A DNA stretch of 64,000 bases from NCBI GenBank assembly GCA_029851415.1, contig CM056743.1:91114501-91178500 (forward strand), given 5' to 3'. The first letter of the stretch is position 1; each line of letters starts with the position of its first letter. The translations under genes and the position numbers were made by a program. The DNA comes from Eretmocerus hayati (Eukaryota; Arthropoda; Insecta; Hymenoptera; Aphelinidae). Of this stretch, positions 45,587 through 57,900 are shown piece after piece. Under the pieces are notes generated by a model that was not told the origin of the DNA, made no database searches, and worked only from the letters and a program-made list of their open reading frames with translations.

Positions 45587-46375
45587 ACCAAACAGTGAAT
45601 GTTGCCACAACGTTCCTGGGAAGTTGTCCTGTCAACCTTGAAACGTTCCCTTAGGTTCGGGAAACGCGTTGCCGACACGTTGCACAAAGGGGCCAAGAAA
45701 TTCTTGAATAATTCGCCATTACGTGAATTTGCAACCAATTGACATATGCGCAAACAGAAGAGTTTTGGATGAATGAGAACAACCTTCTGCGTCTGCGCAT
45801 ATGTCGATTGGTTGCGAATTCACGTAAAGGCGAATTATCCAAGAACTTCTTGGCCCCACTGCGCGTCGGCGCAACGAAAAAATGTCTACCAGATGCGCGT
45901 TGCCTCAACGTTTTCAGAACGTTTCTAGGGCGGTTTCGAATATGAATAAATAAATGAATTATTACTAAAAAATTGTTGTTAATTGGCTCTTGTTGCATTC
46001 AAGCGTAATCTCCCCGTCTTTCTTGTACCAGTGGACATGTTTCTGATTGAGTGCAATCGATGGGATTGAACGGGGATGGAGCTGGTAGCTCGCGAGAACA
46101 GGAATTTTATAAACAATTTGTTTATTTATTTAACAAAAAATATTCGAAGTATTGGTTGCACAGGAAACATCTCGGAAACCATCGTGCAACCTTTGAAAAA
46201 CCGCTGAAACGTCCCAGAAACGTTCTGGAAACGTCGAGGCAACGCGCATCTGGTAGACATTTTTTCGTTACGCCAACGTGTCGGCAACGTGTTTCCCGAC
46301 CTTTGCCGGAACGTTTCCAGGTTGAGAGGACAACTTCCCACGAACGTTGTGGCAACATTCACTGTTTGGTGGGTA
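45587..46375. mobile_element. Nested foldback rich in AACGTT words, 0.79 kb
   Basis: The outer arms pair CACCAAACAGTGAATGTTGC (45587) and GCCGACACGTTG-type blocks with their inverse ending GCAACATTCACTGTTTGGTG (46375). An intermediate pair is ATGTCTACCAGATGCGCGTT (45882) with AACGCGCATCTGGTAGACAT (46241-46260). A separate inner palindrome is 45695-45765 against 45775-45850 (GTGAATTTGCAACCAATTGA, CATATGCGCA). GGAAACGTT/AACGTTCC words recur throughout. Confidence 0.85.
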
Positions 46376-47306
46376 CACAATTTTTACATACTTCGAGGCA
46401 TGTCATGGGACCTTATCGTGATCTCTTGCCATGAATTTACAAATTTTCTACACGCTTTCCCTGCCTGAAGGAACCGAGTCGGCTCAGCTAGTTTCAGATA
46501 GCCGATTTGGCTCCAGGTATAATTTTCTCAAAATTTATGCCCACATCGCAACTGAAAAAACCAGTTGTATGGACAAAAAGTCGATTGATAAGGGTAGGGT
46601 AGGAACCCACGAACTTTGTATGGTTCCAATTCGAAGTCCGACACCTTACCTTGGGGCCAGCAAAGAAGGTTAGGTAGCGAGCGTTAAAAAGTATACTTCA
46701 AGTATGGGTAGCTATAGCTATACCTGAAGAACAATAAAAGTGTAGCGAGCCGGTCGCTATAACTATTATACATGGTAAGCGCTTCGTTGCTTATGTTTAC
46801 ATTCATGAACTGATTATATATGATAGCGAGCAGAAGATTGTCGCTCCCCGCATGCAGATCTTTCACTGTATGGAAGCAGTGTTTTTCAACTACGTGTGTG
46901 CAGAATTTCGAATCATTCCATTAATTGAGTCATGTCCCAGATTTTGTTTCAGTGAACAAGTTGCTTGATCGAGCAAATTAGGATATTAGGAATCACCTTG
47001 GTGGTGAGGTACGGCCTACCTATTTTTTCTCTCTCCGTGCAGGTAAACGCTGTGTTGCACGGTGATCTTCTGTGTGGCGCTCGCCCGGCCTCCCCGTGCT
47101 GAAGAACAGGACCTGCTATCGTCTGTCTCACTCTAAGAGCGATCCTCCTGAAGGCCGCTCTTCCTAGCTCTACAATACCTCTATGTCACCATCTCCAAGT
47201 AGATGGCTGCGCGCGCGCTTTCATACCGGGCCGGCCGTATTTGAATCTAGGCGGAAGTGTAGGGGAAATCATGAGCAGCTTGGAGTGAACAGACCTGGAG
47301 GGTCTC
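46376..47306. other. No recognised gene
   Basis: Includes a palindromic TAGCTATAGCTA stretch near 46710 and a CGCGCGCGC run near 47211. Frames of 60-80 codons lack motifs. Confidence 0.35.
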
Positions 47307-47957
47307 TAGAACAGACCACGATCTTATATACAGGTCTGGGCACTCCATACAGTAGAGCCGTCGCGTTTTTGAGTCACCGCTCGGCAATATGGCCACCCGG
47401 CCAGGAACTGCGTGATGGTAAACACACAGCAGTCTACGCCGACAGTTATGCGATTAATGCAAATGCAGAAGTCGCGTAGATGAATTGAAAGATGCAGACA
47501 AATGAGCAGCAATGGAAATAGTACTCACGTGGACGCAATTTTCTATCCAAAGATGTAGTGCAATGGATCTCGGAAGGATAGAATTTGTATCTCAGGATGT
47601 CAAACTTGCGCGCGCGCGACGGCTTTGGTTGACTCTCGCCACGTGAGTAATTAAAATATAAGGTGCTCTGCAAGATGAAATCAAAAATCAAAACAAAATA
47701 CAATACTCGGCATCATAGGACTCTCATAATCACAAATCGATCTACGCGACTTATCAACCAATATTTATGGCATAACTGTTGCCGTCGACTGCTGGCGTGT
47801 TGTGTTTATAACTAAAGTCGTGTCATCACGGCCGACCAATCGAAGCGCTTCCTGGCTTCCTGGCTTGGCGGCCATATTGCCGAGCCGCGACTCAAGAACG
47901 CGACGGCTCTGCTGTATGAAGTGCCCAGACCTGTATATAAGATCGTGGAACAGACCT
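47307..47957. mobile_element. Foldback, 0.65 kb, arms about 105 bp
   Basis: 47307-47412 (GAACAGACCACGATCTTATA, CAGGTCTGGGCACT, GCCGTCGCGTTTTTGAGTC) is inverted at 47853-47957 (GACTCAAGAACGCGACGGC, TATAAGATCGTGGAACAGAC). The spacer of about 440 bp is unrelated and holds a CGCGCGCGC run. Confidence 0.8.
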
Positions 47958-48000
47958 TCCTTACCCGGACCTTTCTTCTGTGATCATGCTCCACAAGATT

Positions 48001-48107
48001 TCCAAGTTTCATCCCGATCGAGTTGAGTGACACTTTATTTGACCATATCACAACATTTTCAAGTTTCATCCCGATCGAGTTGATTGACACTTTATTTGAC
48101 CATATAA
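48001..48107. repeat. Two-copy tandem duplication, about 58 bp
   Basis: AAGTTTCATCCCGATCGAGT followed by TGACACTTTATTTGACCATAT occurs at about 48003 and 48061. The copies differ at a single position in the shared block, so the duplication is young. Confidence 0.8.
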
Positions 48108-48240
48108 GCAAAGTGTGGACCAATTTCCGTTTATTCAGACAATGGATCACTCTCTTTCAATATTGAATAGAAAACGAATCAATGTGGCTGACTGTTGTCA
48201 GTCTGTTCCCACTACCGAAAGTAATAAAATAGGAATGTAA

Positions 48241-48594
48241 TATGAGGATGACAGATATTCTCTGATTATAAAATGTATTCACAAACAATTTGAATCTGAG
48301 ATCACCCGTGCCAGTTGCCCATCGTTAGATGAAGTCATGGAAGTATCTCAAAGTATATCAGACATGTATTACAAAGGTCAATCAAAATTAAGCAATCTCC
48401 AAGCCTTGACAACTTTCCTTCGACACCAATGGGATGTAATCAAGCCTGATTTGAAAGGTGCGTATTTCAACACCGAGCTTTACTTCAACTCCATGATCTT
48501 GAGCTTGGTGGCATCACCTACTGGTTTGCATATGTTACACTTTTTCAGTGTTGAGATGCGATTTCTCTCAGAATCTCTCCTCAAACTTGAGTAG
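48241..48594 (+). CDS. Candidate terminal coding exon, unknown protein
   Basis: An open frame runs from just after TAA (48238-48240) to TAG at 48592-48594, 117 codons, with an internal ATG at 48337. The translation has balanced composition unlike surrounding noise: CPSLDEVMEVSQSISDMYYK, then FLRHQWDVIKPDLKGAYFN, then a hydrophobic MILSLVASPTGLHMLHFF stretch. A possible splice acceptor AG lies at 48245-48246, though its pyrimidine tract is weak. A consensus AATAAA follows six bases after the stop. I do not recognise the family. It could be the last exon of a host gene or a retrocopy fragment. Confidence 0.35.
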   Translation, partial: YEDDRYSLIIKCIHKQFESEITRASCPSLDEVMEVSQSISDMYYKGQSKLSNLQALTTFLRHQWDVIKPDLKGAYFNTELYFNSMILSLVASPTGLHMLHFFSVEMRFLSESLLKLE

Positions 48595-48599
48595 AAGCT

Positions 48600-48605
48600 A
48601 ATAAA
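48600..48605 (+). terminator. Possible polyadenylation signal
   Basis: AATAAA right after the stop of the candidate exon. In AT-rich DNA this hexamer is common, so the support is its position only. Confidence 0.3.
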
Positions 48606-48811
48606 AATACTTTGATGAGTGTCTTTGCAAATATTGTTGCCCATGCTCTTACTAGGAAAACTCTTGCTTCACATTTCCACTTTGATGTTGTCAATTAAAT
48701 AGTTTTTTCTAGTTATTAAGGTGCTTAAATTCATGCCCTATCTGTTTTTCATAGTTCTTTCTGTTAATATGTAGCATTTCATACTCAGGGATGGAGAGAC
48801 TTTTCCTTGCG

Positions 48812-49075
48812 AAGTATTCAAGCAGGTTGGTTTCTTTATTGATTCATTCCAACATTCCGCTTGTCAAATTTCCACAAGCATCATCAGGGCATTTGTTGTT
48901 TACGGCAGGGTGATCTTGGAATGAACAATAGTCAGACACACAATCACTTTTAGTTAGCACAGTATAATATGTAATAGTATGTAATGCCCTGATGATGCTT
49001 GTGGAAATTTGACGAGCTAAACGTTGGCATGAATCAATAAAGAAACCAACCTGCTCGGATACTTCCCAAGAAATC
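48812..49075. mobile_element. Foldback, 0.26 kb, arms about 90 bp
   Basis: AAGCAGGTTGGTTTCTTTAT and TTTCCACAAGCATCATCAGG at 48812-48898 are inverted at 48980-49070 (CCTGATGATGCTTGTGGAAA, ATAAAGAAACCAACCTGCT). It is the last non-satellite element before the array. Confidence 0.85.
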
Positions 49076-49159
49076 GGATTAGAAAGAACGTAACCCAACC
49101 GATCGCGGAGCTGCTTCAAATCGTCGATTCCTCTGTAGCGTTCCGAATTTCTTCAAATC

Positions 49160-51942
49160 ATGCACTCCGAGTTGCGTGATCATGGATCATTATCCATGAA
49201 GGGGGCTGAGAAGGCACTTTCTCGCTTTCATAGTATTTTTACATGTTATAGTGCATTTGGATCGATGCTTCGTGTGAAATCGGATCAACAGTCTCGCTAC
49301 ACCAGAGAGCGACTCTTCAGATGGATATCATGTGTGAGCGATCAACAACCATAACAACTCTTGTACTCACGGCATTTTGATCTTCGACTGTTCTGTTGTG
49401 TTACTCTAGGTCTAAACTAGCATTCATCTCTTTCACTGGCCTGTTGTTATCTCTTGGGGCTAGTTTTGCAGAAGAATTGCATGAAAGAAATGATATCGAA
49501 GAGCATCATGTATAACTGCCGAGGTTTTTCGAATTGTGGGATCCTATGTAATATTTCGACATTCCGTAGGGTGGTAGGGCACTCGGAGCTCTTTTCATTG
49601 TGGAATAGGTCAACCAACTCGCTAGACACGAGAGTGGCCCTCAGGATGTTATCTTTTGTGAGTGATCAACGAGCAAAAGAACTCGGCTATTGGTGTCATT
49701 TTGATCTTCTCCTGTTCGGTTGCGTTGCTCTAGGTCTTAATCAGCATTTTTGTCTTCTACTGGCCTCTTGTCATCTCTTGGGGCTAGTTCCGCAGAAGGA
49801 TTGCGTGAAAAAACGATATCAAAGAGCATCATGTATGACCGCCCAGGTTATTCGAATCATTGGAACTACCATAGCATTTCGACATTTCATAGAGTAGTAA
49901 TGTACACGGAGCTGTGCTCATTGTGGAACCGGATCAGCCGCCTCACCAGACAATCGACCGGCTCTCGAGGATGTTATCCTCGGAGAGTGGTCAACGAGTA
50001 ATATAACTCCGTCGCGGATGGAATTTTGATCTTTCACTGCTTTGTCGTGTTTTTCTAGTTTCTGAATTAGCATTTATGTCTTCTACTGGCCTGTCGCCAT
50101 CGTTTGGAGCTATTTTCGCTGAAGAATTCCGTAGAATAAACGATAACCGAGGTGCATGATGGATAACCGCCGAGATTGTTCGTATCGTTGGTTCCTCCAT
50201 AGCATTTCGACATTTGATGCAGTAGCATGGTACTTGAATCTCTGTTCATGTGAATTCGGATCAACCACCTCGCTAAACATGGGATAGTTCTCGAGTAGGT
50301 TGTCCTTTGTGAATGGTCAACGAGTGTTACATCTCCGATATTCATGACGTTTTGATCTTTTACTGTTCTGTTGCTATACTCTAGGTCTTAACGGGCATTT
50401 GGAACTTCCACTGGCCTGTTGTTATCGCTTGGGGCTAGGTCACGCGAGAGAATTGCATCGAAGGAACGATACGAAAGAACATCATGTATGACCGCCGAGG
50501 TCCTTTGAATAGTAGGGTCCTCTATAGCGTTTCGAGTTTTCCATAGAGGAGTAGTGCACAAGGGGCTCTGCTCATTGTGGGATCGGATCAGACGCCTCGC
50601 CAACCATTGGAGTCGCTCTCGAGGATGTCATCCTCTGTGAGTCATCAACTCGCAAGACAATTCGGCGATTGACGGCATTTTGATCTTCTACCGTTCTGTC
50701 CTGTTGGACGAGGTCCAATTCAGAGCTCTTGTCTCTCCCTGGCCTGTCGTCATCTCTCGGGGCTATCCACGGGACCGTTGCAGAGGAGAAACGATACAGA
50801 TAAGCATCATGTAGGACCGCCTACGTCCTACGGATAGTTGGATCCTCAATGAAGTTCCGACATTCCATGGAGTAGTAACGCTTTCGGAGATCTCCTCATT
50901 GCGGGATGGGATGAACCGCCTCGCTGGCTTTGAAAAAGGTTCTCGATGATGTTATCTTCTTTGAGTGACCAACGAGCAATACAACCCAGGTTCTGACGGC
51001 TTTTTGATCTTTTACTGTTCTGTTATGCTGTTCTAGGTCTGAACTAGCATTTCTGTATTTTACTGGCCGTTCGTCATCGCTTCGGGCTGTTCTTGCAGGA
51101 GAATTCCATATAATGGCCGATACCAGAGAGCATGATGGATGACCGCCTACATCTTTCGAATCAATGGATCCTCCATAACATTCCGACATACCATAGAGTA
51201 GGAGTGCACTCGGAGCTCTACTCATTCCGTGATCGTATCAGCCGCCTCGCTAGCCATGGGAGTGGCTCTCGAAAGTGAGCGAGCGATACAACTCGACTCT
51301 CGACGGCATTCAGATCTTCTACTGTTCTAAAGCATTACGCAAGGTCTTAACTCGCATTTTTGTCTTTCACTGGGTTGTCGTCATCGCTTGGGGCCGTTCT
51401 TGCAGAAGAATCCCATAGATTGACCGATACCAGAGAGCATTATGTATGACCGCCTCCATCGTTCGAGTTGTTGCATCCTCTATAACGTCCTAACATTTCA
51501 TGGAGGGGAGGGCACTCGGAGCTCTGCTCACTATGGATTCGGATCAGCCACCTCGCTAGGCATGAGGGTGGCTCTCGTATAAGAGCAAGTATTGCAAACG
51601 TCTATTGACGGCATCTTGATCTCTTTCTGTTCTGTTGCGTTACGCTAGTTCTGAACTAGTATTTTAGTCATCCAGGGCCTGTTGTTCTCCCTTGAGGCTA
51701 GTTTCGCGAAAGAATTGCATCGAAGGAACGATACAAAAGAACAACATGTATGACCGCCGAGGTCCTTTGAACTGTTGGGTCCTCTATAGCATTTCGACTT
51801 TCCATAGAGGAGTAGTGCACGAGGGGCTTTGCTCATTATGGGATCGGATCAGACGCTTCCTCAACCATTAGAGTCGCTCTCGAGGATGTCATCCTCCTTG
51901 AGTCATCAACTTGCAAGACAATTCGGCTATTGACGGCATTTT
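49160..51942. repeat. Satellite edge: diverged monomers of about 325 bp
   Basis: A truncated first unit (about 49160-49378) is followed by monomers whose GATCTT marker lies at 49379, 49703, 50028, 50354, 50682, 51006, 51313, 51618 and 51943: steps of 324, 325, 326, 328, 324, 307, 305 and 325 bp. Each has TTTTGATCTTCTACTGTTCT, GGTCTGAACTAGCATTT, ACTGGCC, TGGGGCTAGTT, GAGCATCATGTATGACCGCC, CATTCCATAGAGTAG, a CTCGGAGCTCTGCTCATT block and TCGAGGATGTCATC. Neighbours are much more diverged than in the core, as expected at an array edge. Confidence 0.9.
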
Positions 51943-54900
51943 GATCTTCTACCGTTCTATTCTTATGTACCAGGTGTTATTCAGCGCTTTTGTCTTTCCC
52001 CGGCCTATCGTCATCTCTCGAGGCGATCTGCAGGAATTTGAAGACGTGTAACGATACGAATGAGCATCATGTATGACCGCCGGAGTTCTTTGGATGGTAA
52101 GATTCTCTACAACGATTCGACATTCCATAGAGTAGTAGTGCTTTCGGAGCTCTGCTCATTGTGGAATAGGACTGACCGCCTCACTGGACATGAATCTGAT
52201 TCTCGATCATGTTATCTTGCGTGAGTGACTTACGATCAATACAACTCAGATTCTGACGGCTTTTCGATCTTTTACTGTTCTGTTATGTTGTTCCAGGTCT
52301 GAACTAGCATTTCTGTCTTTTACTGGCCGTTCGACATCGCTTCGGGCTGTTCTTGCAGGAGAATTCCATATGATGGCCGATACGAGAGAGCACGATGAAT
52401 GACCGCCTACATCTTTCGAATCAATGGATCCTCCATAACGTTCTAACATACCATAGAGTAGGAGTGCACTCGGAGCTCTACTCATTCCGTGATCGTATCA
52501 GCCGCCTCGCTCGCCATGGGAGTGGCTCTCGAGGATGTCATCCTCCTTGAGTCATCAACTTGCAAGACAATTCGGCTATTGACGGCATTTTGATCTTCTA
52601 CCGTTCTATTCTTATGTACCAGGTGTTATTCAGCGCTTTTGTCTTTCCCCGGCCTATCGTCATCTCTCGAGGCGATCTGCAGGAATTTGAAGACGTGTAG
52701 CGATACGAATGAGCATCATGTATGGGCGTAGGAGTTCTTCGGATGATTGGATTCTCTACAACATTTCGACATTCCATAGAGTAGTAGTGCTCTCGGAACT
52801 CTGCTCATTGTGGAATAGGATTGACCGCATCGCTGGACATGAATCTGATTCTCGATCCTGTTATCTTGCGTGAGTGACCAACGATCAATACAACTCAGGT
52901 TCTGACGGCTTTTTGATATTTTACTGTTCTGTTATGTTTTTCCAGGTCTGAACTAGCATTTCTGTATTTCACTGGCCATTTGTCATCGCTTCGGGCTGTT
53001 CTTGCAGGAGAATTCCATATGATGGCCGATACCAGAGAGCATGATGAATGACCGCCTACATTCTTCGAATCAATGGATCCTCCATAACGTTCCGACATAC
53101 CATAGAGTAGGAGTGCACTCGGAGCTCTACTCATTTTGTGATCGTATTAGCTGCCTCGCTAGCCATGGGAGTGGCTCTCGAGGATGTCATCCTCTGTGAG
53201 TCATCAACTTGCAATACAATTCGGCTATTGACGGCATTTTGATCTTCTACCGTTCTATTCTTATGTACCAGGTGTTATTCAGCGCTTTTGTCTTTCCCTG
53301 GCCCATCGTCATCTCTCGAGGTGATCTGGAGGAATTTGAAGACGTGTAGCGATACGAATGAGCATCATGTATGACCGTAGGAGTTCTTTGGATGGTTGGA
53401 TTCTCTACAACGTTTCGACATTCCATAGAGTAGTAGTGCTCTCGGAACTCTGCTCATTGTGGAATAGGATTGACCGCATCGCTGGACATGAATCTGATTC
53501 TCGATCATGTTATCTTGCGTGAGTGACCAACGATCAATACAACTCAGGTTCTGATAGCTTTTTGATATTTTACTTCTCTGTTATGTTTTTCCAGGTCTGA
53601 ACTAGCATTTCTGTATTTCACTGGCCGTTCGACATCGCTTCGGGCTGTTCTTGCAGGAGAATTCCATATAATGGCCGATACGAGAGAGCACGATGAATGA
53701 CCGCCTACATCTTTCGAATCAATGGATCCTCCATAACGTTCTAACATACCATGAAGTAGGAGTGCACTCGGAGCTCTACTCATTCCGTGATCGTATCAGC
53801 CGCCTCGCTCGCCATGGGACTGGCTCTCGAGGATGTCATCCTCTGTGAGTCATCAACTTGCAACACAATTCGGCTATTGACGGCATTTTGATCTTCCACC
53901 GTTCTATTCTTATGTACCAGGTGTTATTCAGCGCTTTTGTCTTTCCCTGGCCTATCGTCATCTCTCGAGGCGATCTGGAGGAATTTGAAGACGTGTAGCG
54001 ATACGAATGAGCATCATGTATGGGCGTAGGAGTTCTTCGGATGATTGGATTCTCTACAACATTTCGACATTCCATAGAGTAGTAGTGCTCTCGGAACTCT
54101 GCTCATTGTGGAATAGGATTGACCGCATTGCTGGACATGAATCTGATTCTCGATCCTGTTATCTTGCGTGAGTGACCAACGATCAATACAACTCAGGTTC
54201 TGACGGCTTTTTGATATTTTACTGTTCTGTTATGTTTTTCCAGGTCTGAACTAGGATTTCTGTATTTCACTGGCCATTCGTCATCGCTTCGGGCTGTTCT
54301 TGCAGGAGAATTCCATATGATGGCCGATACCAGAGAGCATGATGAATGACCGCCTACATTCTTCGAATCAATGGATCCTCCATAACGTTCCGAGATACCA
54401 TAGAGTAGGAGTGCACTCGGAGCTCTACTCATTTTGTGATCGTATTAGCTGCCTCGCTAGCCATGGGAGTGGCTCTCGAGGATGTCATCCTCTGTGAGTC
54501 ATCAACTTGCAATACAATTCGGCTATTGACGGCATTTTGATCTTCTACCGTTCTATTCTTATGTACCAGGTGTTATTCAGCGCTTTTGTCTTTCCCTGGC
54601 CCATCGTCATCTCTCGAGGTGATCTGGAGGAATTTGAAGACGTGTAGCGATACGAATGAGCATCATGTATGACCGTAGGAGTTCTTTGGATGGTTGGATT
54701 CTCTACAACGTTCCGACATTCCATAGAGTAGTAGTGCTCTCGGAACTCTGCTCATTGTGGAATAGGATTGACCGCATCGCTGGACATGAATCTGATTCTC
54801 GATCATGTTATCTTGCGTGAGTGACCAACGATCAATACAACTCAGGTTCTGACGGCTTTTTGATATTTTACTTTTCTGTTATGTCTTTCCAGGTCTGAAC

Positions 54901-57900
54901 TAGCATTTCTGTATTTCACTGGCCGTTCGACATCGCTTCGGGCTGTTCTTGCAGGAGAATTCCATATAATGGCCGATACGAGAGAGCACGATGAATGACC
55001 GCCTACATCTTTCGAATCAATGGATCCTCCATAACGTTCTAACATACCATGAAGTAGGAGTGCACTCGGAGCTCTACTCATTCCGTGATCGTATCAGCCG
55101 CCTCGCTCGCCATGGGAGTGGCTCTCGAGGATGTCATCCTCTGTGAGTCATCAACTTGCAACACAATTCGGCTATTGACGGCATTTTGATCTCCCACCGT
55201 TCTATTCTTATGTACCAGGTGTTATTCAGCGCTTTTGTCTTTCCCTGGCCTATTGTCATCTCTCGAGGCGATCTGGAGGAATTTGAAGACGTGTAGCGAT
55301 ACGAATGAGCATCATGTATGACCGTAGGAGTTCTTCGGATGATTGGATTCTCTACAACATCTCGACATTCCATAGAGTACTAGTGCTTTCGGAACTCTGC
55401 TCTCTGTGGAATAGGATTGACCGCCTCGCTGGACAGGAATCTGATTCTCGATCATGTTATCTTGCGTGAGTGACCGACGATCAATACATCTCAGGTTCTG
55501 ACGGCTTTTTGATCTTTAACTGTTGTGTTATGTTGTTCCAGGTCTGAACTAGCATTCCTGTCTTCTACTGGCCGTTCGTCATCGCTTGGGGCTGTTCTTG
55601 CAGGAGAATTCCATATAATGGCCGATACCAGAGAGCATGATGGATGATCGCCTACATTCTTCGTATCAATGGATCCTTCATAACGTTCCGACATACCATA
55701 GAGTAGGAGTGCACTCGGAGCTCTACTCATTTTGTGATCGTATGAGCCGCCTCGCTAGCCATGGGAGTGGCTCTCGAGGATGTCATCCTCTGTGAGTCAT
55801 CAACTTGCAATACAATTCGGCTATTGACGGCATTTCGATCTTCCACCGTTCTATTCTTATGTACCAGGTGTTATTCAGCGCTTTTGTCTTTCCCTGGCCC
55901 ATCGTCATCTCTCGAGGTGATCTGGAGGAATTTGAAGACGTGTAGCGATACGAATGAGCATTATGTATGACCGTAGGAGTTCTTTGGATGGTTGGATTCT
56001 CTACAACGTTTCGACATTCCATAGAGTAGTAGTGCTCTCGGAACTCTGCTCTCTGTGGAATAGGATTGACCGCCTCGCTGGACAGGAATCTGATTCTCGA
56101 TCATGTTATCTTGCGTGAGTGACCGACGATCAATACAACTCAGATTCTGACGGCTTTTTGATCTTTAACTGTTGTGTTATGTTGTTCCAGGTCTGAACTA
56201 GCATTTCTGTCTTTTACTGGCCGTTCGTCATCGCTTGGGGCTGTTCTTGCAGGAGAATTCCATATAATGGCCGATACCAGAGAGCATGATGAATGACCGC
56301 CTACATTCTTCGAATCAATGGATCCTCCATAACGTTCCGACATACCATAGAGTAGGAGTGCACTCGGAGCTCTACTCATTTTGTGATCGTATCAGCCGCC
56401 TCGCTAGCCATGGGAGTGGCTCTCGAGGATGTCATCCTCTGTGAGTCATCAACTTGCAATACAATTCGGCTATTGACGGCATTTTGATCTTCTACCGTTC
56501 TATTCTTATGTACCAGGTGTTATTCAGCGCTTTTGTCTTTCCCTGGCCCATCGTCATCTCTCGAGGCGATCTGCAGGAATTTGAAGACGTGTAGCGATAC
56601 GAATGAGCATCATGTATGGGCGTAGGAGTTCTTCGGATGATTGGATTCTCTACAACATTTCGGCATTCCATAGAGTAGTAGTGCTCTCGGAACTCTGCTC
56701 ATTATGGAATAGGATTGACCGCATCGCTGGACATGAATCTGATTCTCGATCATGTTATCTTGCGTGAGTGACCAACGATCAATACAACTCAGGGTCTGAC
56801 GGCTTTTTGATATTTTACTGTTCTGTTATGTTTTTCCAGGTCTGAACTAGCATTTCTGTATTTCACTGGCCATTCGTCATCGCTTCGGGCTGTTCTTGCA
56901 GGAGAATTCCATACAATGGCCGATACCAGAGAGCATGATGAATGACCGCCTACATCTTTTGAATCAATGGATCCTCCATAACTTTCCGTCATACCATAGA
57001 GTAGGAGTGCACTCGGAGCTCTACTCATTTTGTGATCGTATCAGCCGACTCGCTAGCCATGGGAGTGGCTCTCGAGGATGTCATCCTCTGTGAGTCATCA
57101 ACTTGCAATACAATTCGGCTATTGACGGCATTTCGATCTTCTACCGTTCTATTCTTATGTACCAGGTGTTATTCAGCGCTTTTGTCTTTCCCTGGCCTAT
57201 CGTCATCTCTCGAGGCGATCTGCAGGAATTTGAAGACGTGTAGCGATACGAATGAGCATCATGTATGGGCGTAGGAGTTCTTCGGATGATTGGATTCTCT
57301 ACAACATTTCGACATTCCACAGAGTAGTAATGCTTTCGGAACTCTGCTCTCTGTGGAATAGGATTGACCGCCTCGCTGGACAGGAATCTGATTCTCGATC
57401 ATGTTATCTTGCGTGAGTGACCGACGATCAATACAACTCAGGTTCTGACGGCTTTTTGATCTTTAACTGTTGTGTTATGTTGTTCCAGGTCTGAACTAGC
57501 ATTTCTGTCTGTTACTGGCCGTTCGTCATCGCTTGGGGCTGTTCTTGCAGGAGAATTCCATATGATGGCAGATACCAGAGAGCATGATGAATGACCGCCT
57601 ACATTCTTCGAATCAATGGATCCTCCATAACGTTCCGACATACCATAGAGTAGGAGTGCACTCGGAGCTCTACTCATTTTGTGATCGTATCAGCCGACTC
57701 GCTAGCCATGGGAGTGGCTCTCGAGGATGTCATCCTCTGAGAGTCATCAACTTGCAATACAATTCGGCTATTGACGGCATTTCGATCTTCTACCGTTCTA
57801 TTCTTATGTACCAGGTGTTATTCAGCGCTTTTGTCTTTCCCTGGCCTATCGTCATCTCTCGAGGCGATCTGCAGGAATTTGAAGACGTGTAGCGATACGA

